Source of the DNA: Endozoicomonas euniceicola
GTDB lineage: Bacteria; Pseudomonadota; Gammaproteobacteria; Pseudomonadales; Endozoicomonadaceae
DNA: 64,000 nt
Reading direction: 5' to 3'
Assembly (NCBI RefSeq): GCF_025562755.1
Contig: NZ_CP103300.1
Span: 1,767,001 to 1,831,000, forward strand
The notes beneath the pieces are model-generated. The model worked only from the letters and a program-made list of their open reading frames with translations, was not told the DNA's origin and made no database searches. The position numbers and the translations under genes were made by a program. Shown in pieces: positions 17,748-27,070 of the stretch (its first letter is position 1; every line of letters starts with the position of its first letter).

Positions 17748-18602
17748 ATGACTAATCCTGACCCTGCGCTTTCCGAAAGATATCGGTTTATAGATTTTTT
17801 GTTGCTCTTCAAGGGACGCCTGACCCGGGCGGAGTTAGTCAAGCGCTTTGCCATTGGAGAAGCGACTGCCAGTAGAACAATAGCCTCTTATATAGACTCA
17901 CATCCAGATTTGATAGAGCTTCAGAGTAATAAAAAAGGCTATTACGCAAAAAATGGCTTCACCCCCGAATACAGTCATAGTGCCCTGGCCGGCTTGAAAT
18001 ACATTGCTTCCGGCGAGCTGACAAAAAAAATTGATGTTGACTGCTATGGCATCAAGGCACACCATCTGCATCGAGTGCTTGACGCCAAAATTGTCGCAGC
18101 CATAACCCGGGCAATCGTAAATCGGTATATTGCTGCAATTGAATATCTTTCCACTACCTCAGGCAGAAAAACTCGAAGCGTCACCCCGCATGCAATTTTT
18201 GAATCATCTGGTTCGTGGTATTTCAGAGCGTACGATAGCTTCAGTCGAGAGTTCAGAACATTCAAATTCAGTCGACTGGTGTCAGTCATTGATTTAAGCG
18301 CAGCTGAAAACCCTAAGCATTCAAAGAGCAAAGACGCGGCATGGCACCAAATGAGGCTGGTGCGACTGATACCCCATCCTAAAAATCCAAACCCTGATAC
18401 TCAGGCTTTTGACCCGGGAGAAAAAAATGCAGAAGTGAAAGAGCTTATGGTATCCGAAGCCTGCTTAGGTTTTGTTTTAACCGATCTCAGAGTGGACTGT
18501 TCGAAATATCACAGGCTCTCATTCTATGAATATCCTCTGGCCCTCCAGAACAGGGATGAACTTGAAGACATCAAATCTATGGAGCTTTCCCCTGGCTTCT
18601 GA
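17748..18602 (+). CDS. WYL-domain defence-operon regulator, BrxR/CapW-like
   Basis: A 284-residue transcription factor divergent from the Wadjet-like operon. N-terminal winged helix: RYRFIDFLLLFKGRLTRAEL then EATASRTIASYID, matching the BrxR/CapW pattern of helix-turn-helix followed by a WYL sensor domain. The middle (about 140–195: TPHAIFESSGSWYFRAYD, then FRTFKFSRLVSV) is the WYL domain, which in relatives senses a ligand produced or exposed during phage attack. A C-terminal extension domain follows. The ATG at 17748 is preferred over the in-frame GTG at 17718 because the conserved part begins right after it; neither has a clear Shine-Dalgarno. Such factors repress linked defence genes until infection. 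Control of the neighbouring operon is inferred from divergent placement and the two palindromes. Confidence 0.78.
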   Translation: MTNPDPALSERYRFIDFLLLFKGRLTRAELVKRFAIGEATASRTIASYIDSHPDLIELQSNKKGYYAKNGFTPEYSHSALAGLKYIASGELTKKIDVDCYGIKAHHLHRVLDAKIVAAITRAIVNRYIAAIEYLSTTSGRKTRSVTPHAIFESSGSWYFRAYDSFSREFRTFKFSRLVSVIDLSAAENPKHSKSKDAAWHQMRLVRLIPHPKNPNPDTQAFDPGEKNAEVKELMVSEACLGFVLTDLRVDCSKYHRLSFYEYPLALQNRDELEDIKSMELSPGF

Positions 18603-18681
18603 GACCGGCTCAGCCTGTCCCCACCCATTTGCAGCGTGAGGAAAGCGGATCTTGCAAGGCTGGTGATCATATCGACGGCAA

Positions 18682-18727
18682 GCCTTATATCCCCGCCCGC
18701 ATTGGGCGAGGGTTTACGACGATTTTG
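18682..18727 (-). mobile_element. IS200/IS605-type left-end remnant
   Basis: On the minus strand this begins CAAAATCGTCGTAAACCCTC right after TTAG (18728–18731) and includes the subterminal hairpin CCTCGCCCAATGCGGGCGGGG, then diverges. It is the same left end as the complete element at 31365. No transposase gene remains. It lies in the same orientation as the remnant at 11327–11716, so IS605 ends bracket the whole defence cassette. Confidence 0.75.
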
Positions 18728-19826
18728 CTAAAAGCGTTCTGGAAGAAGCATCCATAACCTCTTCCAGAAGATCAGAAGCATCCCGCCCATAAACAGTCTC
18801 AGCCAACGAAAAAATCGGGGGGTGTTCGTGGATGTTCAGGGCATAAACAGCAGCGTTCTTCGCATCACCCAGCACCTGAGGCGAATGAGTGGTAATTACA
18901 AACTGGCAATTCGGAAACGTCTTTTCCAGGCCTGGCACAATGTTTCTTTGCCACCGGGGGTGCAGGTGCAACTCAATCTCATCAATCAGTATGATCCCTT
19001 CACCTTTTAAAGGTTTTTGCCCTGCCGGGTTTGCAAGAGCCAGCCGCCGTGCAAGGTCACCGACCAAAGCCAGCAGGCATTTTTCACCATCAGAGAGCTG
19101 ATTAATAACAATGGTTTTGCCTGCCTTCTCTGCTAGCAACCGTGGTTTGTGCTCTTCACGGTCAATTCTCAGTCCTGAGAGTTCTGGCAGAAACGCAGTA
19201 ATAGCAGCACGGACCGACATCAGCTGATGATCCTGATAGTCAAAGTCTTTGAGTTTCAGGCGTTGCTCATTCTCCAGATCTTCCCGATTACGAAACCATT
19301 CAAAGAAGTTGTTAAAGCTGGAGGCTTTGGTAAACGCATTGGAAAATGCGTCGAGCTGATTATAACGCTTACTCTTTGGCTCCAGCTTCGCTTCTGTCAC
19401 CGAACGATTGACCGGGTAATAGGCGACCAGCGGTAAAGCCGTGTCGCGATTTTCTGTCAGCCGCTGTCGAAAATGCAATGCCAGAGCCGACATATCATCC
19501 ATAACGCTTTTTTCAGAACCTGTACGCCCCAGCCGTTTTTTAACCCGCGACCAGAGTACATCCTGTCCGTCATGAGTAAGACATAACCCGATGAAAGCAG
19601 AGCTTTCATCATTAAAGATATCCGTGTCATCCATTTTATTTCCGGACGACTTCTCACTGCGAATACGGGCCGGCAACCAGGACAGCATCATCCCTATGGC
19701 TTGCAGCAGACTGGTTTTGCCTGCGCCATTACCGCCAATAAAAATCAGTGTCTGGGCATCGGGCAGCGACAGCTCCAGGGTTTTGAATCCCCGAAAATTC
19801 TGTAATTCAACAGACTTAAGTTTCAT
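18714..19826 (-). pseudogene. Septu/PtuA-like AAA+ (RecF-type) ATPase, 3' end replaced by IS605 end
   Basis: A 370-residue ORF with ABC/RecF-type ATPase motifs: FRGFKTLEL, Walker A FIGGNGAGKTSLL (31–40), a signature-like NQLSDGEKCLLALV, Walker B EGIILIDEIELHLHPRW and the H-loop FVITTHSPQVL. The segment LPLVAYYPVNRSVTEAKLE is typical of ATPases in Septu (PtuA) and retron defence systems, which usually continue about 100 residues further and are followed by an HNH nuclease gene. Here the last residues (AKSS) and the stop are read from the IS605 left end starting at 18727, so the native C-terminus and any partner nuclease are gone. The ATPase core is intact, but the system is probably inactive. 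Confidence 0.65.
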
Positions 19827-19950
19827 AGTGCCCGATTCTCCTTAGTAGCGTGCCGGGAGTATCACCACTCCCAAACACATTATCCTTGCTTATCGAACCC
19901 ACGTAAAACCCTGTATTAGTAAGGGCTTTAAGCTTAAATCAGGTAAAATC

Positions 19951-20034
19951 ATGTTCAAAACCAGAGAACTGGCGGCTGAAGACGGACTGACGAACGACGG
20001 TTATCGTATTACCCCTGAACTGCAACAGCCATAG
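19951..20034 (+). CDS. Doubtful 27-codon ORF in a gene-poor gap
   Basis: The 264-bp gap between the ATPase and the soxC-like remnant holds one small ORF (ATG at 19951, AGG eight bases upstream) encoding MFKTRELAAEDGL… and ending at 20034. It has no recognised family and may be the decayed start of a larger gene. Nothing else is visible in the gap. Confidence 0.15.
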   Translation: MFKTRELAAEDGLTNDGYRITPELQQP

Positions 20035-20090
20035 GGGCTGTCCGTTTATCATATCCACCTGCATCTTCTGTCGCCCTCTCCACTCAACCC

Positions 20091-20880
20091 TCATGCGACT
20101 ACATCGTAATAAACACTGCCATCACTTTTGACACGCCAGCCAATGATGGCGTTGTTATGATAGATCAGCGAACCCATGCCCCGGGCAGCAATTAACTCGG
20201 CAGCCATGGGCTGCTGATAACCCGTGGAATCCGTCGCCCTGCTCAACAGCAGACGCTCTTTGCCATCCCACTGCCAGGGGAGGGTAAACCGGACTTGAGC
20301 CTTGTCCAGAACCGGGGGGTGCAGAATGGCAGGTTGCCAGCGGCCTCCCCCGTCAGTACTGATGTCAACATTGCTCACAGAACCTCTGCCACTCCATGCC
20401 AGCCCCCTGATCTCATGCCAGCCAGGCTCAAGCTGTTGTGGAAATGTAGGTGAAGTGATCACTGACCGGGCATCCATCACAAAGCTGAACTGCCTGACAG
20501 TGCCATCCGGCATCGGGTCAGTGTATTTGGCTGTCTCTTCCCGGCTCATCCAGGGCTGGTCCCCCACTTCAAGACGCCTGAGCCACTTTACACAGCTATT
20601 GCCCTCAAATCCCGGTAGCAGCAGCCGGACAGGATAACCCTGTTGCGGCCTGATCGCTTCACCATTCTGGGCATAGGCAACAATGGCGTCATCCATTGCC
20701 TTTTCTACTGGAATACTCCGGGTCATCAGAGCTGCGTCGCCTCCTTCGGCAAGAATCCAGCGAGCGTTTTTACGTAATCCAGCTTCCCGCAACAGGGTTG
20801 AGAGCAGCACGCCTGTCCATTCGCTTTGGCTGGACAGGCCAGCCAGCTGTTGGGCTGTCGTTTCAGGAGGTTTCTTGAAA
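20091..20880 (-). pseudogene. SoxC-like sulfite dehydrogenase, 5' half lost at IS66 end
   Basis: Only the C-terminal part of a molybdopterin sulfite-oxidase-family protein remains. SEWTGVLLSTLLREAG, ARWILAEGGDAALMTRSIP and YPVRLLLPGFEGN match the conserved substrate/Moco-domain end of SoxC. The remaining C-terminal dimerisation domain includes WHEIRGLAWSGRGSVSNVD. The reading frame enters from IS66 DNA: the last native codon before the IS end encodes the F of FKKPPET at about 20880. The Moco-binding cysteine region and signal peptide are missing, and the 5' half is not found on the other side of the IS element. It is therefore a deletion product, not a simple insertion. Non-functional. Confidence 0.8.
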
Positions 20881-20898
20881 GTAACTTTTCTACAAACC
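20881..20898. repeat. IS66 terminal inverted repeat, left
   Basis: Perfect 18-bp inverted match to 22662–22679. The adjacent upstream base (20880) is soxC-like coding DNA. Confidence 0.9.
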
Positions 20899-20951
20899 GC
20901 TTCAAAATTAGCAATTAAGACACCGCTTTTCCCTATTGTTGCCTCCAATTG

Positions 20952-22625
20952 TTATACCTTTGGCGGATCATGATTGCGCATTTCACAAAGCCGCTCCTCA
21001 CTCATTAACCAGGGCAGATAAGGAGTGAGATCATTAGGTGGCTTCCTGCCATTTATGGCACAAGCCTCAAGATAGGCACCCAGCCAGATTTTTGGATTAA
21101 TATCCCAAAGCTTTAGCGTCATAAAAACGCTGAATAGAAAAGCGGCTATATCAGCACTCCATACGCTGCCAGAGCCGTAGTAATTCTTCCTGCCAACGAC
21201 ACCTGTGCGCAGTGCTTGCTCTGCAGCGTTGTTATCCATGGGGATACCGGGATCAGTGACAAAGCGGGTCAATCCTTCCCAGTGATTCTGTAGACTTTCG
21301 AGCACTTTTTTCGCTCTGACTCGCAGTTTAGGACGATTAAGTTCCTGATCCCTCTGGATTGCCATCTGCTCTACCTGATGTTCAAGCCGTAACTGCTGTG
21401 TTGCTAGCTGCTCTGGTTCATCAAGCACTTCAAGTCGCTGACTATTAAGATGATATAAACGACCAATCCTGTTCACCCAGGTGGCGCTCCATTTCTCCAA
21501 CTCCGGATCACCTCGTTGAGCGTCAATAAAATCCCACCTGACGTGAGCCCAGCAGAAAGCTAAATTAATAGACACCGCATCATTCGCAAGCTTTTTGTAC
21601 GCTGAGTATCGGTCACACACCAGCGTTCCAGCCCCGTCACCAATGATCGACTCTGGTACGACAGCCGCACGGGTGTCAGCAATGCTGAAATAAACCGCCT
21701 GATCACAGAGAAATACCCAAAGCCAATGTTTGTGAGAACCTGTGGTCTCATGTGCCCAGCTGATCCACCGGGTTTCATCAGCATGCCACTGATCGCTACT
21801 GGCGACGAATTCCCGAGTAGCTTCGGCAACCGGCTCAAAAAAGGGCGTTATAGCTTCCAGGCCAAAGGAGATGGTCGCCTGCGACAGTTCCAGTCCCTGA
21901 GTCTTATAAGACTCAAGTTGCCTGTTTATGGGGATGCCGTATGCGTACTTATTCAGCAACAGCTCCACCCAGACAGAAATACCAAGCTTTCCTTTGTTGA
22001 TGAGTCTTGGTGGAGGTGGTGGAGTAGTAATATTGGGCGTTTCAGGGCACTGGCAAGTTTTTTGGTAATGCCTTCGGTGATAACGACGAACGTGAGCCTT
22101 AACTTCAACTTCAATTACGTCGCAGCTGTCGTCATTGAAAAAAGACTTGAATGGCCGGTGACAGACTGTACAACACTGTTTGTCCACTGGTAAGTCTACA
22201 GACTCATGAACCACTGGCAGGTTGTTGTGAAGATGGCGACCAGAGCCGGGGACTCCGGGCTGGTGACCTCGTTTTCGATTTGAAGGTGGCCGGGTAGTAT
22301 TGCCACTTTTCTTTGAAGAAGAACTGGTCTTCTCTGATTTACGACCGAAAAGCAAGTGCTTCATGTGTGCCAGTTCTGATTTCAGATCAGCGACCTGGGT
22401 GTTCAACCCAGCCATTTCGGCTTTATGCTGAGCGATAAGAGAGGCATTTTTAGCCAATACTTTTTTCTCTCGGCCACAGGCCGCCTTCCACATGGCATGC
22501 CAGAGGTTGGCCTGCTGTTTTAGCTGGATGTGTTCCTGCTTGGTGAGGATGACCTGCGAGGTAGCAAAGGGGGCAGGCAGTAATGCAGGTGTTGTGCCTG
22601 ATCCTGAAACATGAGCATTTTGCAT
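20952..22625 (-). CDS. IS66-family DDE transposase
   Basis: A 557-residue transposase. The N-terminal leucine-zipper-like helix (ADLKSELAHMKHLLFGRKSE) is typical of IS66 TnpC. A zinc-binding region follows (CCTVCHRPF, then CQCPETPN), then the catalytic core: DQWHADETRW (first Asp), TLVCDRYSAYKKL (second Asp) and MDNNAAEQALRTGVVGRKN (Glu). The C-terminal tail YLEACAINGRKPP and TPYLPW is also standard. The ORF looks complete, so the element could be active. The coding strand is opposite to the repeat proteins that follow. Confidence 0.93.
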   Translation of the reverse strand: MQNAHVSGSGTTPALLPAPFATSQVILTKQEHIQLKQQANLWHAMWKAACGREKKVLAKNASLIAQHKAEMAGLNTQVADLKSELAHMKHLLFGRKSEKTSSSSKKSGNTTRPPSNRKRGHQPGVPGSGRHLHNNLPVVHESVDLPVDKQCCTVCHRPFKSFFNDDSCDVIEVEVKAHVRRYHRRHYQKTCQCPETPNITTPPPPPRLINKGKLGISVWVELLLNKYAYGIPINRQLESYKTQGLELSQATISFGLEAITPFFEPVAEATREFVASSDQWHADETRWISWAHETTGSHKHWLWVFLCDQAVYFSIADTRAAVVPESIIGDGAGTLVCDRYSAYKKLANDAVSINLAFCWAHVRWDFIDAQRGDPELEKWSATWVNRIGRLYHLNSQRLEVLDEPEQLATQQLRLEHQVEQMAIQRDQELNRPKLRVRAKKVLESLQNHWEGLTRFVTDPGIPMDNNAAEQALRTGVVGRKNYYGSGSVWSADIAAFLFSVFMTLKLWDINPKIWLGAYLEACAINGRKPPNDLTPYLPWLMSEERLCEMRNHDPPKV

Positions 22626-22661
22626 ACTCTAAAAGTAGACGACTTTGAGCTTATGTTTAGT

Positions 22662-22679
22662 GGTTTGTAGAAAAGTTAC
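22662..22679. repeat. IS66 terminal inverted repeat, right
   Basis: Perfect inverted match to 20881–20898. It abuts, without any spacer, the first base (22680) of the tandem 4-kb duplication unit. Confidence 0.9.
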
Positions 22680-22968
22680 GAACCCATAGCCTTGGAGGTC
22701 GAGTCGCCAAGGGTAATTTCTCAAAAAGTGCTGGTTGTCAGGCGCCTGTTGACTATCCTTCCATGCCATGAATTTCTCCTCCTCGGTGACCAATGCCCAG
22801 CCTGGCTATCCAGGCCAAAAAGTCCTGGAGTATCTTGCTCAACTCCAGCAACGGAACGCCTGGCTTAAGCAGCCACTTGACTGGTCGCAAAAAGAACCAG
22901 AATCGTCACAGAAAGGGAACACTCCCTCGCCAAACAGCCCTGAGTTTATTGAAGAGAGATTTACCAGC

Positions 22969-25900
22969 ATGACCAGACTCTTTTTTTTTCTGGCTTTCCT
23001 GTTGCTGTTGCCATTATGCCACGGACATGATCCCTTGTTCGAACCTTACCTGCCTGTCCCGCAGGCTCTGGGTATTGGTAATTTCGACAAACCTGAGGTC
23101 AGTTCCCTGGCTATTATGACCTGGATGATGGCGGGTCATAGGGGGTCTGCTTCCGGGCAGGTCGATTGGCCGTTTGCAGGCTATTTCGGGTTTGGAGATA
23201 GTCGCTTCACCGGTCAGAAGGCCCACCCTGAAATGGTGTCGGCCATGCCGACCCCTGAGGCCGGTTCGGTTGAAACCCTGCTCTGCCTTGAGCCTGCCAC
23301 CCACACAATTAATCCACTGCCTTACAATTGTCGCTCCCTGCCAGCCGATGCCTGTGGCCTGGTTGTAAGCCATGACCCCGAAGTGGTTGACGGGGAGCCT
23401 GCTCCCCTGTTTTTCCCCGTTCCCTGTGACCTTCCTTTCACGAAGGCAGGCGCCAGCCTGTATCCATTGCCCTGTGACGATGAACTCTGTCTGGGCTGGG
23501 AGAGTCATTCGCAGAAAATCACCCTTGACTTCTCTCAGGCCAGAGTACCGGATAATTTCCTGAGGCTGGTTCGACGCGCCGGTGTGCTTCCCGGGTGGTT
23601 CTATCAAACCACTGATCAGCAGGGGCAGGTTATTTACTACTGGTATGATTCTCAGGGCAATCGCTACAGCATCAGCCAGCAAGAGTACCGGCTGATGCTG
23701 TCCGGGTTATTTGAAAGCCTGATGCACCGATTCTACCCTGAGTTTTTCGACCCCCCGCTTCCGGCGGGCGGTGGCTGGCATATATGGCTCTATACGAGAA
23801 AGAGCAAGCCAGCAGGACGACAAGGCAGTGGCCGTGGGAGAGCAGGAGGGAGAGGAAAGATACAACTGGCTGCCGGAGGAAGAGGGGGCAACCCAGACAG
23901 AAAAAGATCAGGCAGTAAACCAGGTCAAAGGCCTGTCGCTTATGTCAAGCCTCAACCAAGAGCGGGAGCCACCGGGACAAGGAAGATGCCAGAGAAGGCT
24001 CCGGACACCAGGGCAGCTGAAACAATAGCGAGCCTGGTGAAGGAGTTTAAAACAGGCGATCTGGAAGCGGCAGCAAAAAGGTTTAAGAAAAAATACAACG
24101 GTAAAGATCATAGCTACTTTTGCAACCAGATCAAGTTAGCCACCAGAAAACGAGGTTTTTCCCTGACACTGGAAGAGAAAAAACAATTACAACCTTTTGT
24201 CACTCATTTAACAGAGGTTATTTTATCCAGTCAGTTTAGTGGCAAGAGCGTCAGTACCTGTGTACACAGCTTGATGTCAAGCCAGTTGCTCTACCCATTC
24301 GTAAGCGATGGGGGTTTAGCAGGGGAGATTGACACCTTAACTAAAGCCTTGCTGATTCGAGTGGCTCAAGTCACGGACCTTGAGAGTCAAGGAGTCTCTA
24401 ACCTGCTGTGGGCGCTGGGGAAACTGGTGGAAAAGGGACTCGAAGTGCAACAGACCCACAGTGCGGTGACGGCATTGTTGCCGCAGGTGGTGCAGGTGGC
24501 GGAGCAGTCAAAGAAAAAGCACGAAAAAAACAGCTCAGAGGTGCAGGTAACAGAGCAGGCCAGCAGGGCGCAGTTGCCGCAGGCGGCAGAGGAAACGAGC
24601 CCCCGGGACGGGTTCAGCTCTCAAGGGGTCTCCAACGTGCTGTGGGCGCTGGCGAAACTGGTGGAGAAGGGACTCGAAATGCAACAGGTCAACAGTGCGG
24701 TGACGGAACTGTTGCCGCTGGTGGTGCAGATGGCAGAAGGAACGAGCCCCGAGGCCGGGTTCAGCTCTCAAGGGGTCTCCAACGTGCTGTGGGCGCTGGG
24801 GAAACTGGTGGAGAGCGGACTCAGGATGCGACAGGCCAACAGTGCGGTGACGGCGCTGTTGCCACTGGTGGTGCAGGTGGTAGAGCAGAGCAGCAGGGAG
24901 GTAGTAGAGGAAACGAGCCCCGAGGCCGGGTTCAATTCTCAAGGGGTCACCAACCTGCTGTGGGCGCTGGCAAAACTGGTGGAGAACGGACTCGAAATGC
25001 AGCAGGCCCAAAGGGCGGTGATGGCACTGTTGCCGCAGGTGGTACAGATGTCAGAGGGAACGAGCCTCCGGGCCGGGTTTGTTCCACAACACGTTGCCAA
25101 CCTGCTATGGGTGCTGGCGAAACTGGTGGAGAACGGACTCGAAATGCAGCGGGCCAACAGGGCGGTGACGGCGCTGTTGTCGTGGGTGGCACAGATAGCA
25201 GAGGGAACGAGCTCTCATGCCGGGTTCACTTCTCAAGGGTTCTCCAACCTGCTGTGGGCGCTGGCGAAACTGATGGAGAACGGGCTTGGAATGCAGCAGG
25301 CTCACAGGGTGGTGACGGCACTGTTGACGCAGGTGGTACAGATAGCAGATGGAAGGAACCACCGGGCCGGGTTTAATTCTCAGGAAGTCGCCAACCTGCT
25401 GTGGGCACTGGCGAAACTGATGGAGAACGGGCTCGGAATGCAGCAGGCTCACAGGGCGGTGACGGCACTGTTGCCGCAGGTGGTACAGGTGGCAGAAGGA
25501 GCGAGCCCCCAGGCCGAGTTTAATCCTCAGGAAGTCGCCAACCTGCTGTGGGCACTGGCGAAACTGATGGAGAACGGACTCGAAATGCCGCAGACCAACA
25601 GGGCGGTGACGGCACTGTTGACGCAGGTGGTACAGATGGCAGAGGGAACGAACTTTCATGCCGGGTTCACTTCTCAAGGGATCTCCAACCTGCTGTGGGC
25701 GCTGGCGAAACTGATGGAGAACGGGCTCGAAATGCAGCAGGCTCACAGGGCGGTGACGGGACTATTGCCGCAGGTGGTACAGATGGCAGAGGGAACGAGC
25801 CCTCGGGTCAGGTTCACTTCTCAGGGGGTCGCCAACCTGCTGTGGGCGCTGGCGAAACTGATGGAGAACGGGCTCGAAATGCAGCAGGCTCACAGGGCGG

Positions 25901-26772
25901 TGATGGCACTGTTGCCGCAGGTGGTGCAGGTGGCAGAAGGAGCGAGCCCCCAGGCTGAGTTCAGTTCTCAAGGGGTCGCCAACCTGCTGTGGGCGCTGGC
26001 AAAACTGGTGGAGAACGGACTCGAAATGCATCAGATTCACAGGGCGGTGACGGCATTGTTGTCGCAGGTGGTACAGATGGCAGAGGGAACGAGCCCCCAA
26101 GTCAAGTTTAACTCTCAGGATATAGCCAACATACTTTGGTCAATAGCTTTCCTGGGAGAATTTATTGAGCCTCAAACAATTGAGGGCGTATTAAATAGCT
26201 TCTCTTTTGATAAACAATATTCAGTATTATCACAAACTCAGCTGCTTTGGAGTTTTATGGTATTTATGGCCAGAAAGGTTTCAATTAATAACCAGTTAAT
26301 ATTGCTGGTGAAATCCTGGTATCAAACTTTGGCACAACAAAAAAATGATGAGCAATTGGAATCACTGTTAACAATAGCCGGGATATGGCTTGAGCAAGAA
26401 CCATTTTTTAATCCGAAATACGAAACTCGTTCCTCCCAATTACAGAATGACTTTAAAACCAAATTGACTAATAAATTTCCCAATATAGAGTTCTCAGAGG
26501 AACAGTCTTTTGAAAATTTACCTCCGCTTGATTTTTTTATAGGTAATCCCTATCGATTAGGTATTGAAATTCAGGGGCCACATCATTATACGGACCAGGA
26601 GTCATTATCAAAAACAGGAAAGACGATCCTGAAAGTTGAGACATACAAAAAGGTAGACCTCGATGTCATAGAAGTGCCTTACAGGCATCTGGATAGAAAT
26701 GATTTAAGTTGGGTTTGGGCTATTTTGTTGAAAAAACAGAGTGTGATTCAGCAACCTCGATCATCTCAGTAA
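22969..26772 (+). CDS. Exported helical-repeat (OPR/FASTK-like) RAP-domain protein, copy 1
   Basis: A 1267-residue protein starting at the ATG at 22969, chosen because GAAGAGAG precedes it and it opens directly with a signal peptide (MTRLFFFLAFLLLLPLCHG); the frame is open 67 codons further upstream. A cysteine-bearing domain follows (NCRSLPADACG, then VPCDLPF and LPCDDELCLGW), then a G/R-rich basic linker (GRQGSGRGRAGGRGK). Eleven repeats of 49 residues follow (SQGVANLLWALAKLMENGLE core) plus a degenerate cap, helical hairpins like octotricopeptide or FASTK repeats. The last ~84 residues form a RAP domain: LGIEIQGPHHYTDQ, then KTILKVETYKKVDLDVIEVP. RAP has a nuclease-like fold; its known carriers act on organelle RNA in eukaryotes. 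A signal peptide on an RNA-type protein is unexpected. Function unknown; export to a host is speculation. Confidence 0.8.
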   Translation: MTRLFFFLAFLLLLPLCHGHDPLFEPYLPVPQALGIGNFDKPEVSSLAIMTWMMAGHRGSASGQVDWPFAGYFGFGDSRFTGQKAHPEMVSAMPTPEAGSVETLLCLEPATHTINPLPYNCRSLPADACGLVVSHDPEVVDGEPAPLFFPVPCDLPFTKAGASLYPLPCDDELCLGWESHSQKITLDFSQARVPDNFLRLVRRAGVLPGWFYQTTDQQGQVIYYWYDSQGNRYSISQQEYRLMLSGLFESLMHRFYPEFFDPPLPAGGGWHIWLYTRKSKPAGRQGSGRGRAGGRGKIQLAAGGRGGNPDRKRSGSKPGQRPVAYVKPQPRAGATGTRKMPEKAPDTRAAETIASLVKEFKTGDLEAAAKRFKKKYNGKDHSYFCNQIKLATRKRGFSLTLEEKKQLQPFVTHLTEVILSSQFSGKSVSTCVHSLMSSQLLYPFVSDGGLAGEIDTLTKALLIRVAQVTDLESQGVSNLLWALGKLVEKGLEVQQTHSAVTALLPQVVQVAEQSKKKHEKNSSEVQVTEQASRAQLPQAAEETSPRDGFSSQGVSNVLWALAKLVEKGLEMQQVNSAVTELLPLVVQMAEGTSPEAGFSSQGVSNVLWALGKLVESGLRMRQANSAVTALLPLVVQVVEQSSREVVEETSPEAGFNSQGVTNLLWALAKLVENGLEMQQAQRAVMALLPQVVQMSEGTSLRAGFVPQHVANLLWVLAKLVENGLEMQRANRAVTALLSWVAQIAEGTSSHAGFTSQGFSNLLWALAKLMENGLGMQQAHRVVTALLTQVVQIADGRNHRAGFNSQEVANLLWALAKLMENGLGMQQAHRAVTALLPQVVQVAEGASPQAEFNPQEVANLLWALAKLMENGLEMPQTNRAVTALLTQVVQMAEGTNFHAGFTSQGISNLLWALAKLMENGLEMQQAHRAVTGLLPQVVQMAEGTSPRVRFTSQGVANLLWALAKLMENGLEMQQAHRAVMALLPQVVQVAEGASPQAEFSSQGVANLLWALAKLVENGLEMHQIHRAVTALLSQVVQMAEGTSPQVKFNSQDIANILWSIAFLGEFIEPQTIEGVLNSFSFDKQYSVLSQTQLLWSFMVFMARKVSINNQLILLVKSWYQTLAQQKNDEQLESLLTIAGIWLEQEPFFNPKYETRSSQLQNDFKTKLTNKFPNIEFSEEQSFENLPPLDFFIGNPYRLGIEIQGPHHYTDQESLSKTGKTILKVETYKKVDLDVIEVPYRHLDRNDLSWVWAILLKKQSVIQQPRSSQ
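24385..26112 (+). repeat. 147-bp coding repeat array, copy 1 (11 units)
   Basis: Eleven direct repeats with a basic period of 147 bp (49 codons), for example CAGGAAGTCGCCAACCTGCTG at 25381 and again at 25528. Units 1 and 3 carry longer linkers (KKKHEKNSSEVQVTEQ and QSSREVVEE). The reverse and +2 frames are also largely stop-free because of the repeat composition. Confidence 0.9.
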
Positions 26773-27070
26773 ATATTCGGTGAACCCATAGCCTTGGAGG
26801 TCGAGTTGCCAAGGGTAATTTCTCAAAAAGTGCTGGTTGTCAGGCGCCTGTTGACTATCCTTCCATGCCATGAATTTCCCCTCCCCGGTGACCAATGCCC
26901 AGCATGGCTATCCAGGCCAAAAAGTTCTGGAGTATCTTGCTCAACTCCAGCAACAGAACGCCTGGCTTAAGCAGCCACTTGACTGGTCGCAAAAAGAACC
27001 AGAATCGTCACAGAAAGGGAACACTCCCTCGGCAAACAGCCCTGAGTTTATTGAAGAGAGATTTACCAGC

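Larger units (their letters stand above)
20881..22679 (-). mobile_element. IS66-family insertion sequence (single-transposase type)
   Basis: Terminal inverted repeats GTAACTTTTCTACAAACC (20881–20898) and GGTTTGTAGAAAAGTTAC (22662–22679) are perfect over 18 bp and begin with GTAA, as usual for IS66. The element is 1799 bp and encodes only the large transposase (no tnpA/tnpB), as in the ISBst12 subgroup. Flanking octamers differ (TCTTGAAA left, GAACCCAT right), so the 8-bp target duplication expected for a fresh insertion is absent. This implies recombination or an adjacent deletion. Confidence 0.9.

Noticed and set aside
20873..22687. 8-bp target duplication around IS66
   Set aside because: The flanking octamers (TCTTGAAA and GAACCCAT) do not match.
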